A DNA stretch of 64,000 nt from Lytechinus variegatus (lineage: Eukaryota; Echinodermata; Echinoidea; Temnopleuroida; Toxopneustidae): assembly GCF_018143015.1 (NCBI RefSeq), contig NC_054749.1, positions 34,552,500 to 34,616,499 of the forward strand. Reading direction: 5' to 3'. The position numbers were made by a program, and so were the translations under genes. Each line of letters opens with the position of its first letter. Position 1 is the first letter of the stretch. This document shows positions 35,916-47,569 of the stretch, one piece after another. The notes under the pieces are model-generated. The model was not told the DNA's origin. It did no database searches and saw only the letters and a program-made list of their open reading frames with translations.

Positions 35916-36055
35916 AACTAAAATTTAAACCATGGTCACTGAGCATGCTCAGTTAAAGGGTGATTTCTGAGCATGCTCAGTGAACTTTTGTTGCATATTA
36001 ATTAATTAATAATCATGGAGGATACGCGAATTAAACACGAGGGACAGGAAATCAA
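35916..36055 (+). repeat. internal inverted copy of the right end of the Harbinger element
   Basis: This stretch is a close reverse copy of 45005-45151. It carries two CTGAGCATGCTCAG palindromes (35939, 35967), the TTAATTAATTAATAATC run, an ATG at 36015 and about 40 bp homologous to the first codons of the Myb gene (MED start). The copy is shifted by one base after six or seven codons, so it is not an intact gene start. A GTAATA donor-like sequence follows at 36060. Together with the true right end it makes a 9 kb inverted-repeat bracket around the Myb gene. Confidence 0.8.
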
Positions 36056-36779
36056 GCAGGTAATAGTTCAGTGGAATATAATCTTCATCTAGTTTTTCCT
36101 TCTGTCAGCTCCATCATGGTCATTATTAGCAAATATCTAGTAATCATACTCAAATTTACATGGAATGTGATAAGATAGTAGCTGAATGAAACCCTGCTCA
36201 CGAACAGCTTATACACTAACTGGCATTTATTGTTTCTCACCATTCACTCCTGATGTAAACATATCTCATATGTACACCAAGCACACCTGGTTAGCCGTAG
36301 CATTCATAGAATTGTTGGGGTTTTTCAGTCTTCTTTCAATGATGTAAACTCTTGAATGTAACTTTCCTTTTTGCTTTAGTTTCAAAACCATCTTGAATGA
36401 TTCGAGCAAACGGTGACTGATAATTTTGCCTTGTCACCATTGCCTACAATAGCCTTTTTCTATACTTTACGAGGTCTTTGACTAGTTTACGACAAGTAGT
36501 GGATATCAATCTATTGTGTGTTTATCCTGATTTCTTCAAGCATGTTGATGAAGCCTATTCCATAACATATGATAATTGCTCAAATTGAATTTTTTCCAGA
36601 ATAAAACACGCAAAAGATGTAATATTTTCATCTTTTAAACATTTTTTTACTATAAAAGAGATTTCTGGTCAAGTTATTGAATTTAGCAGATTTATTTGTA
36701 GTCACCAATATATGAAATTTAAAGAATGGAAACATAGCTTGCATAAATATGTGAACAAATTTGTTTATTTTGTCATATA

Positions 36780-37680
36780 GAATATAAATTTCATTCCTTC
36801 AATCTGATATATACATATATTTTATTTTTCCAATACGGTATATACAAACTCAATACAAATATAGATGAATATAGATTATTTCTGCTCATACTCTCATGTT
36901 CAAATTGCAAAGAGTAACTATGTGAACAAAAAGTATATATCATATACCATTCTTCCGATGTGCAAATTTAATACACAAACATTTATCATTTGAAAAATGT
37001 AGATTATTTGTACTCATATTATTAACTTTTGAGTTCAATTGCAATGAGTAGTTATGAACAAAGTAGTGTATTTTATTGTTGTATAGAATATACTATATTT
37101 CAATCTTCCAATGTTGAATATACAAATTCACTCCAAAGATTTATCATTCAATAAATAAATATTATTTCTGCTCATACCCGATGTGATATATACAAATTCA
37201 ATACACAAACAATTATTGAGAAATACAGATTATTCCTTCTCATATGATAAACTCTAGAGTTCAAATTGCAATGAGTAACTATTTATGTTATTGTTGTGTA
37301 GAATGTATTACATTTCATTCTTCCAGTGCAGTATATACAAATTCAATACAAATATTTATCATTCAGTAAATATATATTATTTCTGCAAATACTTTTGTGT
37401 TCTAATTGCAAAGAATAACCATGTGAACAAAAAAGTGTATATCATATTCCATTCCATCAATGTTATTTATACAATTTCAATATACAACCATCATTTGAGA
37501 AATATAGATTATTCCTACGCATATGATATACTCTATAGAGTTCAAATTGCAATGAGTAAACTATGTATTTCATTGTTGTATAGAATATATTATATTTCAT
37601 TCGTCCGATGCGGTATATACAAATTCAATACACAAACATTAGTCAATTGATAAATATAGATAAATGCTGCTCATACAATT
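36780..37680. repeat. AT-rich degenerate tandem array
   Basis: Repeated variants of TAGAATATA-TATTTCATTC-TCC-ATG-TATATACAAATTCAATACAAA, with ATAGATTATT and AATTGCAA-GAGTA between them, recur about every 150-300 bp. The array lies inside the Harbinger element, downstream of the Myb gene's last exon. Open frames here are chance AT-rich reading. Confidence 0.65.
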
Positions 37681-37998
37681 TACTCTATTGAAATTGCAAA
37701 AAGTAGATAAGAACAACTATTAGGTCATGGTTGCATTGCTATTGTGTATCATGAGAAGAGACCAGAGGCTCTCTGGAATCAGACACTTCCTCTACTTCAT
37801 TCATTGTAGATGAGAATGAAAAAAATAATTATACTCTAGTTAACTTCAATCTTAAACAAAGATTCATTGAACAGAAGTAGCAGTAGTAGACTTGTAGTTA
37901 AGAATGTTATGGCATGCACAGTTAAATACACATATTCATATTGTTAAAAATTATTATTAATTTGTAATATATGAAATAGATAGTTTAGGGATCTGAAT

Positions 37999-40900
37999 TC
38001 AAATTAGCATTGACTTTGTTAAGTGATCTACGAGCTTCCTCTCCTTGTATTGTGCAGTTCGTATTTCTAGCTGAAGGATTTCAACTCTTAATTCATGCTC
38101 ACGTTTGAGCCATGCATGCTCTTCTCTTGCCAATTCAATCATTACTTCTTGTGCTGGACTGAGACTTTTTTTCTTTGTGTTTGGTTCCAGCTGTTCTAGA
38201 TAGTGCAAGCTTCTCTTGGCAGATGGTTTGGTTTCTGTATTCCTATAATTTAATTAGAATAAAAACATTTAATGTGTTTTTCCTACAAGGTTTTGGGCTT
38301 TCAAGTTCTCATCCCAATATATCCTGGACTATTTAAACAATATGTAACCCAAGATCTCTGTCCTTTGTGCTATGGAGCATGTATTTCAATCACAACCCAA
38401 TTCAAAAAAAAAATAGTTTCCCTATACTATTTCATTGTTGAATAAAGAAGATGCTAGCATTTGAAGTACAGTGGTGCATCGGTCAATTATTAGTTACAGT
38501 TATGTTTCATTTTGTTAAGTATTTGATTATTTTTTTTTTAAATATATTTCATATTGTTTATTTTATTCATGTGTAATTCATTGTATGTATCACATTTTTT
38601 TCATAGAATTGGGCTAATAATGAATTTCTTTATGTGTTTATGAATGTACATGTATTTTCCACTATCTAAATTGTCACAAGAATTTTGTCATAAATTTGCA
38701 AGAAGGCAAATTCACATGAAAAAGTTTTCAAAATCAATGAATTTATATGATGGACTTTAAATTATTTGAATAAAATTACAATACCTTGAGGGGTTTGTTG
38801 GTTGCAGAGTAGATCCAGGTCCAGTAGGCTTGGAAATTTTTCTTGGAAGAATAGGTGGAATTGAAGTCTCCCTTTTTGAATGAAGAGTCCAATATAAGTT
38901 GTTTAAAGAGTAAATAGGGTAAATTCAGGAATAGAATTCCTGCAATTTATTTTTATTTTGATGAAGATGAATTCAAGATAAATTGAAATAGCATTAGATT
39001 ATATTTTGTTTATGCATATGTTATAATATATATTATCTACAACCATGGAACTGTTGAATGGTAACTACCATGGTAAAAACCTACAGCCAATCAAATTAAG
39101 GGATTCCAAGATCGGATAATGATTTTATTTACATACCAACTATTTGAATTCTGGTTTGTAAATGTTGAATTCATATTAAAATTTCTGAATATTACAAGCT
39201 TTGTAGCAATTGTTTTTTTTTAATAAATGTGATGACCTGAGTTTCATTCAAAATTAAATTAAAATGTTTGCCATTACTCTGGTAAACTATTGTTTGATCA
39301 ACTTGGATTGGTTATGAACATTGTAAGAGGATGTAATATTCATTAACTATCCTTTATTCATATTTGCTTCAGGTAGTTTTTAGCAGATGAAAAAGGTGAC
39401 AGTTGATGAACGGTGCATGAGTCAGGCTTAGGAATCTCCATCCCTCCCCATTTACTTTGTTTTGCCTAGCCATTGAAATAACTTGAAACTGTTTAAGTGA
39501 TTAATTTGAACATTTTCAATTAACATTTTAATTCTAACTTTAGTTTATCTGATTGTTTGATTTTTCTGCTTTCAGACAAGGTTAGATTTTCCTTTAATTG
39601 CCATCACAGCTCACTTAATATATTGAATAAAATGTATGAAACAAATTTGAAATGAATAAATACCTTGTTCCAGAGGTTGACGGTGTTAAGTCGGTTAGGG
39701 AAGATGGGACATTCTGTTGCTGTTTGCTGAGTAAGGAATAGTAGTGTATGGCTGATGGTTAGAAATTGAGCATTAATTAACATGTTATTTCTACATGCAT
39801 TCCTATATCATTATGGAAAGAAAAAAAAAATAGATTCATCTGATTAATTCTAATGTTTTCATGCATAAAAAGTGTTCCATAGTTTGGACATTGGTTCACA
39901 TACCCCCCCCCCCCCCATCAAGATAGAAAGAAGGAATGAGTAAATCAAATATTGAAATAAAATGAAAAAATTTCAAGTAAGTGATACAAAAAGTTAATTT
40001 TCATCTCTGCTTATTGAATATATTTAATAGATTAATGAACCTTAATCCTTTTAGATAAATACCTTGTTCCGGAGGTTGATGGTTGATGGTGGACGGTTAA
40101 GTCATGGGAAGCAAATTCGTAGGTTGGACGGTCTGTTGGTGGTAGCTGAGTAAGGAATAGTAGTGTATGGCTAATGGTTAGAAATTGAGCATTTATTAAC
40201 ATGTTATTTCTACATGCATTCCTATATCATTATGGAAAGAAAAAAAAATATATTCATCTGGTTAATTCTAATGTTTTCATGCATAAAAAGTGTTCCATAG
40301 TTTGGACATTGGTTCACATCCCCCCCATCAAGATAGAAAGAAGGAATGAGTAAATCAAATATTGAAATAAAATGAACAAATTTCAAGTAAGTGATACAAA
40401 AAGTTAATTTTCATCTCTGCTTATTGAATATATTTGATAGATCAGAATAGGAATCCTTAATCCTTTTAGATAAATACCTTGTTCCGGAGGTTGATGGTTG
40501 ATGGTGGACGGTTAAGTCATGGGAAGCCAAATTCGTAGGTTGGACGGTCTGTTGGTGGTAGCTGAGTAAGGAATAGTAATGTATGGTTGATGGTTAGAAA
40601 TTGAGCATTTATTAACATGTTATTTCTACATGCATTCCTATATCATTATGGAAAGAAAAAAAAATATATTCATCTGGTTAATTCTAATGTTTTCATGCAT
40701 AAAAAGTGTTCCATAGTTTGGACATTGGTTCACATCCCCCCCCCATCAAGATAGAAAGAAGGAATGAGTAAATCAAATATTGAAATAAAATGAACAAATT
40801 TCAAGTAAGTGATACAAAAAGTTAATTTTCATCTCTGCTTATTGAATATATTTGATAGATCAGAATAGGAATCCTTAATCCTTTTAGATAAATACCTTGT

Positions 40901-43900
40901 TCCGGAGGTTGATGGTTGATGGTTGGTGGTTGAGTCATGGGAAGCCAAATTCGTAGGTTGGACGGTCTGTTGGTGGTAGCTGAGTAAGGAATAGTAATGT
41001 ATGGTTGATGGTTAGAAATTGAGCATTTATTAACATGTTATTTCTGCATGCATTCCTATATCTTTATGGAAAGAAAAATGTTTTCATGCATAAAAAGTGT
41101 TGAAACTGATTCACATACACCCCCCACACACACACAAAACTAAATCAAGAAACAAAGAATGAGTAAATCAGATATTGAACTAAAATTGACAAGTTTCAAG
41201 TAAGTGATATAAAAGTTAATTTTCATCTCTGCTTAGTGAATATATATTTAATAGATCAATGAATAGGAATCCTTAATCCTGTCAGATAAATACCTTGTTC
41301 CAGACGTTGATGGTTTATGGTTGACGGTTGAGTCTTTTGAAGCCAAATTCGTAGATTGGACGGTCTGTTGGTGGTAGCTGAGTAAGGAATAGTCATGAAT
41401 GGTTGATGGTTAGAAATTGAGCATTTATTATTCTACATCCATTCCTGTATCATTATGGAAAGAAAAAATATAGATTCATCAGATTAATTCTAATGTTTTC
41501 ATGAATAAAAAGTGTGCCATAGTACCCCCTCCCCCATCAAGAAAAAAAGAAGGAATGAGTAAATCAAATATTGAAATAAAATGAACAAATTTTAAGTAAG
41601 TGATATAAAAAGTTAATTTTCATCTCTCAATTAATTGAACATATATGTAATGAATAGGAGTTCGTATTCCTTTTAAAAATACCTTGCTCCAGAGGTTGAT
41701 GGTTGATGGTTGACGGTTGAGTCTAGGAATGCAAAATTTGCAGATTGGACATTCTTTTGCTGGTAGCTGAGTAGAGTAAAGAATAGTAATGTATATTGGC
41801 TGGTAATTAGAAATGCAACATGCATATGTCATAATGGAAAAATGTAATTAATTGAAATCCTAACAAATATTTCCTCATAACTTGTCATGTTTATTAATGC
41901 CAGTCCATTTTTAATAATAAATAAGTACCAAGGACTCTCTTTTGGAAACATTCTAAAACAAGTTCCATGGACAAGTACTTTCCTGACGAGCTGCTCTGCG
42001 GTCCGACCCCCTATTTTTTAATTGCCAGTGGTACATACCTACCACGTACTTTTCTGGTCAATTTTGGGTCACTGTGTGTTCCGACTAAATCATGCTTAAG
42101 CCCCTGATTATATGTACACATTCTGTATCCAATCGCATAAATTTCAGGATGGTATTGGAATAGGAAAATACTTTTAATTCGGAATACAAGTAGTGCATTC
42201 GAAACATTCAGTTTTCATGTTTTCCATGAAAAGAGGATAGACATAGTTATCAATAAATTCACTGAGATTCTTGATAATACATTTTTTAAGTTACCTCAAT
42301 TCACCATCCTCTAGATCTGTGGAGCAATCGACTTCCAGGGGCATGACGGGAGTACATGATCGTTGTGGGGGTGTGCAGGACCTTGATTTGAATCGAAAAA
42401 GAATTCAAAATAGTTAAAATTTTAAATGCAATGATGAATTTTAATTAGAAAATGAAATGAAATTGAAAGCACTGCCGTACAATTGCGACCGTGGACCAAC
42501 CCAAAATTTCCAAGACCATGAAAAATAAATTAAGACTGAAAATATGATAACACTATCAGAAAAATTGTTTGTTTTTATGTAAAAATAACGGACAACATTT
42601 TGACTTGTTCGCCTTGCTTGTTTGCAACTTTTTAGATTTTTTTAAAAAACCAATCCTCAAAATTTTGTATTTTGAAACAACGCTTCTGATGAAAAGCCCA
42701 TGTTTCAGTCATGAATCTGGAAGTGGAGGCCTTCAACCATTATTTTTACTTTTTGCCAGTTTCGACGAATGAGCCCCCTTTTCAACAGATGATCCTCTAA
42801 TTTCTGACAGATCTTAATAGGAAATCCAACAGGAAAATGCAGAGAAGCAAGTGGTTTGTATGTTTTCTTCATAATTTTGTTTTCATTGTTATTTTTTAAT
42901 TTTTTTTATTTATTCTTGGGGGGGGGGGGGGTTCAGATCAAAGGAGCAAAAAATCTCCCCATATGTACGAAACTGTCCATGTAGGCCTACCTGAGGGGAT
43001 GATTGTGCTATATTTTACAGACATATAGATCACGGGGGGTGGGGGCAAAAAAAGGTTGTAAGGGAAAAAGGAAAAGGAGGAAACAGAAAATTGGGTTGCC
43101 ATAATAATTTGTTTACGCTTCCCCCACCCACGGCTTTTATTCCGTGGCGGCGCCAAGGGCAGCATTTGCCTCCCCATTCAAGAATGTAGCCCCCCTACCC
43201 CCCCCGAATAAAATATTTTTATAAACTGTAAAAAAAAATGGTAAAAACAAGCAAAAATAAATGTATTCAAGGGGGTGGGGGTCACGTTAACCAAAGATTT
43301 AGACAACTTCCCGTTTTTACTGAAAATTTTCAAAAATTCACGATGTGCACGATCGGATCCTTCGAACAGTTTTTCAAATGCAAAAATGCCCCATGATGGA
43401 CTATAGCTTGGTTGCTTTGTTCCCTCGCTTTCGAGATTAACCCCGAACCCAGAAAAAATGCTTGCGGTGCCTAATTCTGCCCCCCCCCCAAAAAAAAAAT
43501 TCTTTCGCACACCCCCCCCCCCCATTCAAAAAATCTTGGTGCTGCCACTGATTTTAAGACATTTTTCTTATTATGCCTCGCGGCCTGCTATGCTACTTTT
43601 AATCAATAAAATCAAATCCACATCTATATTTTTTTCAGTTTCAGGAAGGGTATGAGACGGAGTACCTATTGAGGAGGGATGTAGATCTATGTTTAATCGA
43701 GTCAACCGAGTATACAGCTATATGCCTCCCCTTCATCCAGTTGGTTATACTTATTTTATACGCCGATAAAATTAATTGCTACAATTTATCATGAACAAAC
43801 ATTAAAAAAATTGAACAGTCATACCGGAAAATTAAGCATTTCATATCTAACGTAGATGTGGCATTTTCAGATTTTGTTTCCCTCTCACAATCCAATTTAA

Positions 43901-45045
43901 TAAGGTAGAAGACCAAATAAATGGGAAATTCTTTGTGAAAGAATATAAAGGAAGTCTTGAATTTTGTGCGCGGAGTAAGACAGTCAGTCTGATTGATGAC
44001 TCTTGAACTCTCTCAATAAAAAACAAAGCAGTCTGCGCCAGGTCATCGGTCATCCCATATATAGCGCCCATTTTGAACTCGATTATAAACGAAACGAGAT
44101 TCTACATCACTTGTTATTGACAGAAATTGGGTAGACGAAATCATGACTTCCTACGTGAATTGCTAAGGATCAATGCCACAAATTCGTGGGCTGAAATACG
44201 ATTGAGTTTGTAACATTAAGGTAATGAAAATTCTTAAACTTTAATGTAGATCTAGATTGCCATTTTTGTCAAGTTCAACTAACTTCAAGTTTTGGCAACC
44301 GTCGTCAGGACACAAGTTTGCTTGTACGGGACTATTCACTTCAGCGCTGCGGATCTGTTTGAACTTGGGAAACATGATTTTGGTTAAGACTTCTCATTGC
44401 TTCTGTGTTATGTACTGTCTATCCTTTTTTTTTTTAATATTGGGTAGTTTTTTTTTATGGGGGGGGGGATTATTTTATCACCTTATTATGCTTCATAGAT
44501 TTAAGGCAGGAAAAGTGACACTTTTCGGTTTCTAAAAGTGAACTTGAGTAAATAAAAAAATTAATTAACGATCGTCTGCACAGCGCAGCTGCTCACCCGC
44601 GATGACGACCAACGATAAACTCCAACGCCGATATCGCACCATTGTCCTGATCGGCGTCGTCATCGAAGGGATTCGATAATTGTGTGAAGTCATGTGGACA
44701 AATGTCCTTTATTAGTTGAGTCATCTGGGAGGGGGTCTTTGGTGGAGGCCCACCTCCAGTTTTCCTGCTTTCTCTAGCGTAAATGCCATATTCCTTTTTT
44801 GCAGCGACTCTGCATCTTTTCCATTGGTCTTTCATTTGAGCTAAGCTCCATTTCTCTCCATACTTGGTTACGAATTGTTGATTAATCTCCTTCCATGCAC
44901 TGATTTTCCTAGAATTTGTTGTGTGATTGGTAGTCTTATTATTGATTATATGGATCCTATCTGCAATTAATTCAATCAAATAATTCTTCTCACAATTCTG
45001 CCAATTTGGTTTCCTGTCCCTCTTATTAATTCCCGAATCCTCCAT
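37999..45045 (-). CDS. Harbinger Myb/SANT-like DNA-binding partner protein, ten exons
   Basis: In Harbinger elements this second protein binds the ends and brings the transposase to DNA and nucleus. Exons on the minus strand are 44597-45045, 42295-42381, 41683-41766, 41294-41377, 40896-40979, 40478-40561, 40063-40145, 39664-39726, 38785-38871 and 37999-38242. Every intron has the same phase. The N-terminus (about residues 12-95) is a trihelix Myb/SANT domain: KPNWQNCEKNYLIELI, AWKEINQQFVTKYG and MKDQWKRCRVAAKKEYG. The last exon encodes a charged coiled coil (LAREEHAWLKREHELRVEIL) ending KSMLI, as is common in these proteins. Exon 40063-40145 is one base shorter (83 against 84 bp) and breaks the frame. 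Because the exon class is symmetric, skipping it restores a 421-residue product. The start codon sits just inside the right terminal repeat. Confidence 0.85.
39664..41766 (-). repeat. tandemly amplified exon-intron unit in the Harbinger Myb gene
   Basis: Six head-to-tail units of about 390-420 bp start at 39664, 40063, 40478, 40896, 41294 and 41683. Each contains an exon with an acceptor ending CTCAG and a donor starting GTATTT. Four exons are exactly 84 bp, one is 83 and one is 63. The exons encode variants of YHQQTVQPTNLASHDLTVHH followed by QPSTSGTR. The three middle units are nearly identical even in the intron (including the run GAAAGAAAAAAAA and a C tract), so the last duplications are recent. 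The outer units are more diverged. Confidence 0.9.
43142..43550. mobile_element. MITE with GTGGCGGCGCCAAG ends
   Basis: CGTGGCGGCGCCAAG at the left is mirrored by CTTGGTGCTGCCACTG at the right, with several C runs inside. It lies in intron 1 of the Harbinger Myb gene. Confidence 0.65.
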
Positions 45046-45349
45046 GATTATTAATTAATTAATTAATATGCAACAAAAGTTTGCACTGAGCATGCTCAGA
45101 AATCACCCTGTAACTGAGCATGCTCAGTGACCATGGTTTAAATTTTAGTCCATGGACTAAAATTTAAACCATGGTTTAGTTAGACCACCGTTGGTGAATA
45201 CCACCGAGGTTTAAACCATGGACTAAAATTTAGCCTGGGCTAATTAGTCCATGGTTTAAATTTTAACCCGGGCTAACTAAACCTCCTTTGAGAATACCGG
45301 CCAGAGTGATTTAAACCGTTAGCTGGCGCGCTTCATTTTTAGCATTATT
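45046..45349. promoter_or_regulatory. shared region between the Harbinger Myb start and the NDUFA3 start
   Basis: Only 304 bp separates the minus-strand Myb ATG from the plus-strand NDUFA3 ATG. The interval is almost entirely the right terminal repeat. It contains two CTGAGCATGCTCAG palindromes (45086-45099 and 45114-45127), many TTTAAACCATGG and TAGTCCATGGACTA palindromes, and the terminal CCTTTGAGAATA. It must hold the Myb promoter and, unless NDUFA3 has a far-upstream non-coding exon, the NDUFA3 core promoter too. No TATA box stands out. Confidence 0.45.
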
Positions 45350-47523
45350 ATGGCAACTCGAGTGATCTCACCGGCCCGAGAGGCTTGGAGAAAAGGTAAT
45401 TTTAACCTCTTTATGAGTTTGTAATAAACTTTGATTTATCTTCAGTTCTTAGAATATGTTTTTAATACGATTTTTATAACAATGAATTATGTCAAGACCT
45501 GTTTATTGGCCTGTATACGTTCCGTCCCTTCCGTGTATTATGTGCATCCACTGCACTTCAGCCCAGTCCCGAGTGTTCAATTCCATGTCCCTTGTCAAAA
45601 ATCATTCCGTCAGTCACCCGAGTCTACAGCCACAGTGCGCGGTTAAGTCGGGGACGCGGCGCGGACGGGGAGCTCCCGAAGAAGCGAAGGCGTAGCTCGG
45701 GTCAGGGTAGCCAGGAGGCTCTGACCTTCAGATAATCTCCATGAAGCTGAGCCAGGGCCACTCACACATTGTACGAGGTTAGTATGTACTAACCTCGTAC
45801 AATAGACCGTGTTTGACCCTGGATTTCAAAGTAGTCGGCAAACATCGCTTCATTGCTGAAGTAATATTTGCCGAAACTCCTTCTCGCTACGCACCGGGGC
45901 TCTTGCCGGTAAGTAGCAATAGATTAAAGAAATATGAAAATAATAATAAAATAATAATCATTAAAAAAAACAAATTTCGCTTACCTCGGCCTCGAAAGTG
46001 ACTTCGCTTGTCTCTTCCACGGAAATACAAGGAAGCCCGTTGGTGGCGCTAATAATTTCACAAACTTGATTCAGCTCCTCGGTAATTTTATAACTGTATC
46101 TAAATTCTTTGAATGCGCAATCCTTATGATTAATTTACTAATTATGGGCACCAATGATTGAAATACTTTCAATAACATAATTAAAGATTATTATTGGTGA
46201 TGATAACACTTATTTGCAATGAATTTAAAAAGATGACTAATAAAAAAAAATGAAAATAATATACATGCCTGGAAAGAAACCAGCAGTACAGGATTTAACG
46301 AACGTCAATAATACGTATACGGTATCCCAAAGTCTATACAATGAAAAGATTGGACACTTCACGGACTTCGCGTAATGCCTTGCGTCGATTTGCGTGTAGA
46401 AGTAGTGTAGGTGCCTAGTCTTTCCCTTGTCGTGTCTTTGATATGAATATCAATCGCGCGCCCTCTTTAGGCGAAAATTGATATCCGCGCTGAGCAGTTT
46501 TCATCTCCGTAAAATCTTCACTAAAGATCAAGAAAATATACATGTTTTTTAAAAGAAACTTCAAGGAGAAGTCACGGAAGGATCTAAATGATTCGGTAAG
46601 TGTCATAGCAGAATGTGATATATAAAATTTTAAGTAATATTTTATGTGGGCAAAAGCCCAGAAAAGTTTAACTGTGTCGTGTGTGTCGCGTTGCATTCGA
46701 CTGATATTCCTTCGCACGCGAGATGCTTTGAACCCATGGGTGAGCCAGGGCATGCAGGGATGGGATGCCATTGCCAATCTACACGCACTGTCGTTTTCCC
46801 ACGAACAACTTAGCCAAAATTATCAATTTTCTTTACAGTTTTGAGCCAAACTTGTGTCGTTATGAAGAGTAACTAACTGCGTCGGTGCATGGCTGGGGGT
46901 TGGTGTGCGGCCGTTCGGCAGACTCAGCAATACACCACTGAAATCACCAACACACTAGACGTACACTAGTCACTACACAGTCACTAACTCCACTCTTTCA
47001 ATGAATGAACAAGGATCTAGGATATGACTAACCCGGGGGGGGGGGGGCACTCAGTATATAATGCATAGTGGGTATGTGCCGCGGAGGGGACCCCCATTTT
47101 TACACTCAAATTTCCGTTCCAAGGCATAGCATTTTTGCCTTGTTGAGAAAAAGAACACAGAAAGCCGCTCCAAGGCATAGCATTTTCTTCTTACCGAGAA
47201 AAAAGAAGAGAGAAATCCGCTCCAAAGCTTCGCATATTTTTCGTTACGCCGCTCCGATCGCGTTGAATGAGCTGCAATTTTGGTGAAAAGCGGCCGCAGA
47301 GCTCCCCGGCGGAGGCCGCGCTAGCTGCATCATGCACGCATGACCGTTCCGTAGGGAGGCATACACGCTCACACGCTGGCGATCCGTTCCAAGGACCCCC
47401 GTTTTCACAAACATTTGTCGTTCCGAAGTCCGTTCCGAGGACCCTCCTTTTTACAATAAGCCCGCTCCAAGGCCCCCGTTTTTTGTCTCGCCCGCGGCAC
47501 ACCCCCACCACTTTTTTGGTCGA

Positions 47524-47569
<46 letters not shown>

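Larger units (their letters stand above)
27356..45296. mobile_element. PIF/Harbinger DNA transposon, two genes, about 17.9 kb
   Basis: The ends match as inverted repeats: TATTCTCAAAGGAGGTTTAG at 27356 and its complement ending at 45296. About 80-85 bp inside each end is a second, weaker copy of the same module (GGTATTC ... GTTTAGTTAG), so each terminus is a two-module repeat rich in TAGTCCATGGACTA palindromes. Between them are the two standard Harbinger genes: a DDE transposase (plus, 30946-35048) and a Myb/SANT-like protein (minus, 37999-45045). Typical Harbingers are 3-6 kb. This one is enlarged by introns, nested MITEs (32037-32826, 43142-43550), an AT-rich tandem array (36780-37680) and a duplicated exon block. 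A clear 3 bp TWA target duplication could not be read; TA is shared at both ends. Confidence 0.8.

Noticed and set aside
37285-37650. 121-codon frame
   Set aside because: AT-rich tandem array with Tyr/Ile/Asn bias; no conservation expected.
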